Shown: positions 61,001 through 64,000 of the stretch, one piece after another
How the letters are laid out: every line of letters starts with the position of its first letter
Numbering within the stretch: the stretch's first letter is position 1
From: Lagopus muta
Taxonomy: Eukaryota > Chordata > Aves > Galliformes > Phasianidae
Assembly (NCBI RefSeq): GCF_023343835.1
Contig: NC_064435.1
Location: 78,936,134-79,000,133 of the forward strand
DNA length: 64,000 nt
Direction: 5' to 3'
Position numbers and translations under genes: made by a program
Notes under the pieces: generated by a model
Told to the model about the DNA's origin: nothing
What the model saw: only the letters and a program-made list of their open reading frames with translations
Databases searched by the model: none

Positions 61001-64000
61001 TTACCCAACCTATTGCCAAGCAGGAGTGTTTATAAATTTCGCACAGTCATTTCAGACCACTGGGATTCCGCTGTCATTCAGATGTCATTTACTGATTTTA
61101 TATTGAAGTGATGAGTCCTTGGAGCAGTGTCCACGCTTCAGCCAGCTTAAATTCTTAAACAGAAAATTAAAGATCAAAGTAGTCTGAAATAAGTGCCCTG
61201 TAGATGAGTGTATTGTAAGCCTGAAGCTTACATGTGAATTCCAGAATCCCAGTGACCTTTTCCACAGGTGTAATAAATTAATAGAATACCAAACTGAACA
61301 ACCAAACTGAAAAGCTCGTTCTCTTTCATCTGAGATACAGAAGGAGACCAACATGAGTTCAGGTAAAAAAAATTTTTGTTTTCCTGCAATGAAAGAAAAG
61401 GGAATTGATTGCCAAAAAGATGCTGAACAATTAAGCCATGACAAGAGTGGTAATGCTTGCTCTGATTACAGTCTTTCTTGTTATGGTATTTGTCTACTGT
61501 TTCTCCATATGCATAACTTAGCCCTTTCTGTTTTGCAATGATGTTCAATCTTTAATAAACTTAATGCTTTCTGACTGACTAATTTACATGTTAAATGCAT
61601 AATTTGTGTGACATTTGTGTAATTAGATGCATTACCTGTTTGACTGATGTATCTACTGATTAAAGAAAAGACCGGTAGCAGTTGAGCATAAACCAGTTTG
61701 TTTTCTTAGTCCTTCTCATGAGATTTAAAGAGAGTTTAAAGGAACTAATCTCACTTTAGGAAGAGCACATCTTCATTATAACATTTTCATAATTGCTGAT
61801 GCACAGGAGAAACCAGTCCAACTGTATCAGTGCCACCTATCAGGCTGCCAAGCCATATGACATCATGCTTTTACTTAATGCAGTTTGCCAGGCTTTGTTT
61901 GCAGTACTGAAACCAGGTCAGCATTTTCTCTAGTAAATACCAGCTGAATCTCATTGCCACAAAACTGAGATTGTAGAAAGAACTCAAAAATACAGTACAG
62001 TTTTCTACCTTCTTTCAGTGATGTCTTAGTCATGAGAGGCTTAGTATAGTTGGACCCCAGTCAAAATCTACTTAGAGATGTAAAGGACTAGGGCATCAGA
62101 AAATATTGCATTTCTATCTATGCATTTGAAGCTCAGAGTAATCAGGCTGGTCTTTGCCATTTTTTTTTGCCTGCTCTTCTCAGCTGTACATGTATGCAGG
62201 CTTACTCATCTGTGTTTAGTGTGTAGACGCTAAAAGTTTCCTAAGAAATTGTAACCAAGTAATTGGCATCTAAAAATACAGTACTGCTAAATTAAAAAAA
62301 ACAAAGGAAACGAACTGATAACCAATTTACCATTATGTTTACATTCTCATAGACCAATAATCTTCTCTGAATGAAAAGCTTTATAGAAATTTGAGTACTT
62401 TCTTTCCTTTTTCTTTTCACTACGTCAGTATGGCTTAGCAGTATATTGAAAACATATCACCTGTGTTTTATTGTGCAACCATCAGCTCTCTTCTCTCTCT
62501 GACCACTAAGGCTGATTTCCAAGATGTAAACTTCTTTCAAAAACAAGGCAGAATTTTCACATGGCCTTTCAGTGGAAAGAGGAGGCAGGCAGCATGGGAA
62601 CAAGAGGTTCTTAAGAACAGGAGCTGTTTTCAGGCGCATCTTGGAAACATGACGTCTTTGTTTAGACTTGGAAACTGAACTTTGAAAGAATGCAAATACT
62701 ACTTGGCTTAGTACCTGTGTCCTCTTCTGACCCTTATTGCTCAGCAGGACCTGGGCAGTTGTGCTACAATGGTTGGCTCAGATCACTAGAGGGCACTCTT
62801 GTAGTTCTTAGATGAACGTCTTTACTTCGTATACATACACGCTTCCCAGAATGTTCTCTTACTTTAAGCTCCCATTTACAGGACAACTAGAGGAGGCTTG
62901 TATCTGCCTTGCCTTTATGCCTCAGTACAAGAATTTGAGGCTGCTTCATATGCGTGTGTAGCTTCTACAGGCACAGCTAATGTTTAAGAGGTGCACACGT
63001 ATCCTTCTATTGTAGTTCATACTAACCACATTTTAAATGCTGGTCACTGCAAAGCAAATAACCATTCTTTTTTTCTTCACTAGATCAATCACAAATACCC
63101 AGAGAGACGGCTACTGGTAGCAGAATCTTGTGGAGCACTAGCACCTTACCTTCCTGTAAGTATTCATTCTGACCCTTTATACTTCTTGTGAAACCAAGGT
63201 CAAAATCTGCTGCAATACTTGAATATCCATTAGCTTTTTAAAATAAGGTGGTTCTTATACATAGACAGGAACATTATGTTCTACTTTGTCACACGTATGA
63301 AATTCAGTAAAGAGAAAGTGAATTATAACAAAGGAAGGCAGGTTGGTCTGGCTATAAAATGTCTTAATGACCAGTATGGCTTGAGCAAATTTTCATAGTT
63401 TCAGTAAAAATGAAATAAAGGTAGTTAGGATCAATCAAGGAAATCACCACTGAAAAAATAATTGGCATGCAGTAACAGAGTTCTTTAGATACTGTGTGAT
63501 GTTTAAAGTGAAGAGTACTGCTAGTCAAAAGCTGTAGCAGAGATTAGTGACAAACTGGAATCTGAAGCTTCAGAGGAAGATGAAAATAACTAAAGTTAAA
63601 AGCATGCTTCTCAAATTTAGCAATGGAGTGATTAAAGATTCTGTTTTAAGTACATCGTGCCAAGTCTGGGCCTATAGTAGCTTTTTGCTGTTAGTTATTT
63701 TTGATATCCATGCTTCCATGTTAGTTAAAAGACTCCAGTTCTTTGCTTAGTAGGACAAAAGACTCTGATGAGGCTACTAGCACTTTATTTTCTTTGGTCT
63801 ACTATTGTTACAGCTGAATGTGTATTTTTCATTAGGAGATTCATGGCTGTTGAAAGGGATTGTTGTTTGTAAGCACTAATAGAAATGCAAATCGTTTATA
63901 AAAATTGATACAGACCAGCATATCTTGTTTCATTGGATTTAACAAGTATTTTTCTTCTTTATACACAGAAAGAAATTCGTAGTTCATTGGTACTTTCCAT
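15535..64000 (+). CDS. RELCH: RELCH (KIAA1468): Rab11-binding LisH, coiled-coil and HEAT-repeat protein, exons 1-14 of a longer gene
   Basis: RELCH is recruited by Rab11 to recycling endosomes and works with OSBP in cholesterol transfer to the trans-Golgi network. Fourteen exons are placed here: 15535-16012, 31752-31841, 38759-38830, 38942-38997, 39108-39221, 40830-41033, 41118-41209, 42171-42479, 46479-46554, 46853-46948, 55739-55851, 60647-60737, 63084-63155 and 63969-64000. Every junction is GT-AG and the phases chain without a break, giving 1895 coding bases (631 codons plus two bases). The order is a Gly/Ala/Ser-rich N-terminus, a coiled coil at about residues 189-213, LisH at about 233-270, a second coiled coil at about 341-385, an acidic/Ser-rich linker to about 470, then HEAT-type helices. 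The complete protein in vertebrates is about 1200 residues, so roughly half lies beyond the right edge. The product is recognised from family knowledge, not from a search. Confidence 0.95.
17765..18262 (+). mobile_element. CR1 LINE fragment, 3' end
   Basis: Translation of 17805-17980 gives the CR1 ORF2 C-terminal block: [17 protein letters not shown], then [19 protein letters not shown] and RRLRGDL. After a stop the homology continues (GATGGTTCCAAACTAAC, GAAGCACTGGAACAGGCTG, GCTCTGAGCAGCCTGATCT) into a 3' tail with GGGAGTTGGACTAGATGGCC. It is broken and of intermediate age, in sense orientation in RELCH intron 1. Confidence 0.9.
22205..22448 (-). mobile_element. Old CR1 LINE fragment, reverse orientation
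   Basis: The plus strand reads like the complement of the CR1 C-terminal region: GAGTCCACAACCTCTGTGCA, then CCAGTGCTCACTCATCCTGA, TACCCATTGCTTCTGCACCC, GGTTGCCACTGGAAAGAGCC and TTATAAGATCC, ending TTTCTCTAAGCTGAA. It is strongly diverged with no usable frame, so the ends are approximate. Confidence 0.65.
26640..26745 (+). mobile_element. CR1 LINE 3'-terminal scrap
   Basis: GGTTGCAACTAGATGGGTAT, TCCCTTCCTACTCCATCCAT and two ATTCTGTATGATT-like units match the CR1 3' untranslated end and its terminal repeat. Only about 100 bases are recognisable. It is in sense orientation in RELCH intron 1. Confidence 0.65.
28926..29126 (-). mobile_element. CR1 LINE 3' end, reverse orientation
   Basis: Starts with the complement of the CR1 terminal unit (CACAGAATCATGAAAT) and GGGTTGGAAGGGACCTCAG. 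It continues through CCAGGCTGCCCAGGGCCTCA, CCTGGCCTTGAACACC and CCACAACCTCTCTGGGCAGC, where it is truncated. Moderately diverged and antisense to RELCH. Confidence 0.9.
29270..29480 (+). repeat. Possible LTR- or promoter-like repeat (unassigned)
   Basis: A GC-richer stretch stands out from the AT-rich intron: ATCACCTGAGGCGAGCC, GAGTCAGCCAGAGGAGCACA, CAGGCTCCAGCCCTCCTAG, then a TATA-like CTATTTAAGAGC near 29386, then GGATCTCTTCTGGAGATCAG and GTGAGTGAGCCC. An AP-1-type TGAGTCA upstream of a TATA-like box followed by a start-like region resembles an avian LTR U3-R layout. I cannot name a family and see no paired LTR, primer-binding site or gag/pol. It could also be unique sequence. Confidence 0.25.
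31752..31841 (+). CDS. RELCH: RELCH exon 2
   Basis: Ninety bases, phase 1 in and phase 1 out. The acceptor is TTCTCTCTTAAG. It encodes [20 protein letters not shown], a highly conserved serine-containing motif, and ends GCGG before GTAAGT. Its symmetric phase means skipping would keep the frame. Confidence 0.96.
32993..33476 (-). mobile_element. Young CR1 LINE, 5'-truncated copy, same subfamily as 1055-2496
   Basis: The minus strand encodes 125 uninterrupted codons of the CR1 C-terminus (33475-33098) from [13 protein letters not shown] to GVLGNLI. It differs from the copy at 1055-2496 at only about five of 125 residues. The 3' untranslated end, with CCTGCTAGGCAGG and ATTCTGTG units, is also nearly identical. 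It is truncated at about 33476 with a TTTGG shared with the body. It is antisense to RELCH. Confidence 0.95.
38417..38437. repeat. (GAA)7 microsatellite
   Basis: Seven perfect GAA units in RELCH intron 2, about 320 bases before exon 3. It may vary in length between individuals. Confidence 0.9.
38759..38830 (+). CDS. RELCH: RELCH exon 3
   Basis: Seventy-two bases, phase 1 to phase 1. It encodes [20 protein letters not shown], a coiled-coil segment with heptad leucines. The donor is CAG/GTGGTG, weak for a constitutive exon because the +3 to +5 bases are poor. Skipping would remove 24 residues without a frameshift. Confidence 0.96.
38942..38997 (+). CDS. RELCH: RELCH exon 4
   Basis: Fifty-six bases after a CCTCCCCAG acceptor, ending CAG/GTAGGT, phase 1 to phase 0. 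It encodes [18 protein letters not shown], the conserved linker leading into the LisH domain. Confidence 0.96.
39108..39221 (+). CDS. RELCH: RELCH exon 5 (LisH domain)
   Basis: One hundred and fourteen bases, phase 0 to phase 0. It encodes the LisH domain: [19 protein letters not shown] followed by [11 protein letters not shown], with the hydrophobic and tyrosine pattern of this dimerisation fold. The acceptor is TTTTTTTCCAG and the donor CAG/GTAAGA. Confidence 0.97.
39222..40829 (+). other. RELCH: RELCH intron 5
   Basis: A 1.6-kb intron, of which 39500-40113 is an old reverse-oriented CR1 fragment. The remainder is AT-rich, with no exon or RNA gene that I can support. Confidence 0.85.
39500..40113 (-). 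mobile_element. Old CR1 LINE fragment, reverse orientation
   Basis: The plus strand shows complement CR1 landmarks: ATTCTAGAATGTTGAGGTTG, AAGGAGGAGACTCCACAACT, TCACTCTCACAGTAAATGAG, TTGTGCCCATTGCTTCTTGT, TAGGCTGAACAGTCCCAGC and CCCAGAACTGGACACAGCAC. The minus-strand frames carry [24 protein letters not shown] text. It is frameshifted and diverged, and antisense to RELCH. Confidence 0.88.
40830..41033 (+). CDS. RELCH: RELCH exon 6
   Basis: Two hundred and four bases, phase 0 to phase 0. It starts [20 protein letters not shown], a strongly conserved block following LisH, then [18 protein letters not shown] and an acidic variable stretch to SIE. The donor is GAA/GTAAGA. The acceptor TTGCTTTGAAG has a short, interrupted pyrimidine tract. 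Confidence 0.96.
41118..41209 (+). CDS. RELCH: RELCH exon 7
   Basis: Ninety-two bases, phase 0 to phase 2. It encodes a coiled coil, [20 protein letters not shown] then IQRLE, ending AG/GTATGT. The acceptor is TATCTTGTATTTAG. Confidence 0.95.
41634..41697 (+). other. RELCH: Possible poison exon in RELCH intron 7
   Basis: A T-rich tract (CGTTTTTCTTTCTGTAATAG) precedes 64 bases that end CT/GTAAGC. Spliced after exon 7 they read 22 open codons ([20 protein letters not shown] then DS). The 64-base length shifts the frame so that exon 8 then begins TGA. Inclusion would therefore truncate RELCH and could trigger nonsense-mediated decay. The splice sites look usable, but no conservation or RNA evidence is available. 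Confidence 0.22.
42171..42479 (+). CDS. RELCH: RELCH exon 8 (variable linker)
   Basis: Three hundred and nine bases, phase 2 to phase 2. It starts [13 protein letters not shown] and ends [11 protein letters not shown], both conserved; the middle is a Ser/Asp/Glu/Lys-rich, probably disordered linker. The acceptor is TTTAACTTTTTCAG and the donor AG/GTGAGC. The frame is also open upstream of the exon, which I regard as chance. Confidence 0.95.
42912..42935. repeat. (GTTT)6 microsatellite
   Basis: Six perfect GTTT units in RELCH intron 8. Confidence 0.9.
43967..44006. repeat. Paired poly-T tract
   Basis: Two T runs of about 18 and 19 bases separated by AGA. Low-complexity sequence that is probably length-variable and error-prone in assemblies. 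Confidence 0.9.
46479..46554 (+). CDS. RELCH: RELCH exon 9
   Basis: Seventy-six bases, phase 2 to phase 0. It completes the Arg codon and encodes [20 protein letters not shown] then RLGSE, the first helix of the HEAT-like region. The donor is GAG/GTATGT and the acceptor TGATATTTCAG. From memory mammalian RELCH has Tyr where this reads Ser (TCA, 46549-46551). Confidence 0.95.
46853..46948 (+). CDS. RELCH: RELCH exon 10
   Basis: Ninety-six bases, phase 0 to phase 0. It encodes [20 protein letters not shown] then [12 protein letters not shown], an amphipathic helix pair of the HEAT-like array. The acceptor is CTATTTTCTAG and the donor GAG/GTGAGG. Its symmetric phase allows frame-neutral skipping. 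Confidence 0.97.
50280..50297. repeat. (AAT)6 microsatellite
   Basis: Short perfect AAT repeat followed by an A run, in RELCH intron 10. Confidence 0.85.
51099..51713 (-). mobile_element. CR1 LINE fragment, reverse orientation (older type)
   Basis: Complement CR1 landmarks on the plus strand are CAGAATCACAAAATTGTAA, TCTCCACAACCTCTCTGGTC, TGTTGTCCCTTGTCCAGTTA, GGCACTCCACTGGGACTCTC, AAAACTGGACACAGTACTCC and TGACCTTCTTGGCCACGAGG. Minus-strand frames are interrupted several times. It extends into the region upstream of the C-terminus, further than the neighbouring copy at 51790. Confidence 0.9.
51790..52155 (-). mobile_element. CR1 LINE fragment, reverse orientation
   Basis: The minus-strand frame 52151-51828 carries CR1 C-terminal text: [20 protein letters not shown], then [20 protein letters not shown] and a GALGSLIQ end, with a shortened middle. 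It belongs to a different subfamily from the copy at 51099-51713. It is separated from that copy by about 75 bases, so it is a separate insertion. Confidence 0.9.
55739..55851 (+). CDS. RELCH: RELCH exon 11
   Basis: One hundred and thirteen bases, phase 0 to phase 2. It encodes [20 protein letters not shown] then [22 protein letters not shown]-type helices with the conserved PEPKERD and KRPDDEQR turns. The acceptor is CAACTTTTTAG and the donor AG/GTGTGT. Confidence 0.97.
55852..60646 (+). other. RELCH: RELCH intron 11 (4.8 kb)
   Basis: AT-rich intron with several short A or T runs (for example 58649-58664 and 60030-60040). I see no transposon, RNA gene or coding homology. A plus-strand frame at 55823-56014 simply reads through the exon 11 edge in another frame. 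Confidence 0.75.
60647..60737 (+). CDS. RELCH: RELCH exon 12
   Basis: Ninety-one bases, phase 2 to phase 0. It encodes [20 protein letters not shown] then [10 protein letters not shown], a helix pair of the HEAT array. The acceptor is TTGTGTTTTCAG and the donor CAG/GTGACA. Confidence 0.97.
60738..63083 (+). other. RELCH: RELCH intron 12 (2.3 kb)
   Basis: No repeat family or gene is recognised. A CTCF-like match at 62782-62798 is listed separately. Frames at 60800-61111 and the minus-strand frames at 61085-61548 are not recognisable and overlap one another, as chance frames do. Confidence 0.75.
62782..62798 (+). promoter_or_regulatory. CTCF-like binding site
   Basis: ATCACTAGAGGGCACTC contains CACTAGAGGGCAC, close to the CTCF core. 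Unlike the site at 4988-5006 it lies in CpG-poor sequence. It faces right while the other faces left, so the pair is divergent. This is a motif match only. Confidence 0.35.
63084..63155 (+). CDS. RELCH: RELCH exon 13
   Basis: Seventy-two bases, phase 0 to phase 0. It encodes [20 protein letters not shown] then PYLP, the next HEAT-type repeat. The acceptor is TTCTTCACTAG and the donor CCT/GTAAGT. Confidence 0.97.
63156..63968 (+). other. RELCH: RELCH intron 13
   Basis: An 813-base AT-rich intron with no recognisable element. It ends TTCTTCTTTATACACAG. Confidence 0.9.
63969..64000 (+). CDS. RELCH: RELCH exon 14 (cut by the window edge)
   Basis: The first 32 bases after the acceptor encode [10 protein letters not shown] and two bases of the next codon, continuing the HEAT array in phase. 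The exon and about half the protein lie beyond the right edge. Confidence 0.93.

Noticed and set aside
60800..61548. Overlapping plus and minus frames in RELCH intron 12
   Set aside because: They overlap in different frames, have no motif, and lie between two exons that join directly in the known protein.
1..64000. CRISPR array, operon, toxin-antitoxin, phage or other mobile defence system
   Set aside because: The sequence is intron-rich vertebrate DNA. No spaced repeats, clustered co-directional short genes or prokaryotic signals are present.

Overview
The window is nuclear DNA from a bird, probably a galliform. This is inferred from repeats that are almost all CR1 LINEs (with the typical ATTCTGTG-type 3' ends), from small vertebrate exons with GT-AG introns, and from two recognisable vertebrate genes. 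No bacterial, plasmid, phage or CRISPR features were seen. Most open frames longer than 60 codons are chance frames in introns or lie inside CR1 copies.

Layout. Bases 1-4377 lie inside an intron of PIGN (minus strand) and hold two nested CR1 elements. Bases 4378-4609 are the first coding exon of PIGN, covering its N-terminal signal anchor and the first metal-binding motif. Bases 4610-15158 are the 5' intron of PIGN, with two local CpG-rich patches, a CTCF-like site, a 32-A tract and one CR1 remnant. A CpG island at about 14860-16080 is the shared, head-to-head promoter of PIGN (leftward) and RELCH (KIAA1468, rightward). It carries a TCTCGCGAGA element, ETS-like sites, an inverted CCAAT box, an NRF1-like site and a YY1-type site on the RELCH start codon.

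RELCH runs from 15535 to the right edge. I can place 14 coding exons whose splice phases all agree, giving about 631 codons. That is roughly the first half of the protein: low-complexity N-terminus, coiled coil, LisH domain, second coiled coil, acidic/serine-rich linker and the first HEAT-type helices. The gene continues beyond the window. RELCH introns carry at least eight more CR1 pieces, mostly antisense to the gene.

How the genes relate. PIGN is an ER enzyme of GPI-anchor synthesis. RELCH is a Rab11 and OSBP partner in sterol transport from recycling endosomes to the trans-Golgi. They share a housekeeping-type bidirectional promoter, but the sequence does not show a joint pathway.

I found no convincing undescribed system. 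The most useful leads are the nested young-in-old CR1 insertion, the architecture of the bidirectional promoter, a CpG-dense CTCF-like block near the PIGN start exon, a possible poison exon in RELCH intron 7, and the frame-preserving RELCH exons 2 and 3. Human comparisons come from memory of the families, not from an alignment.
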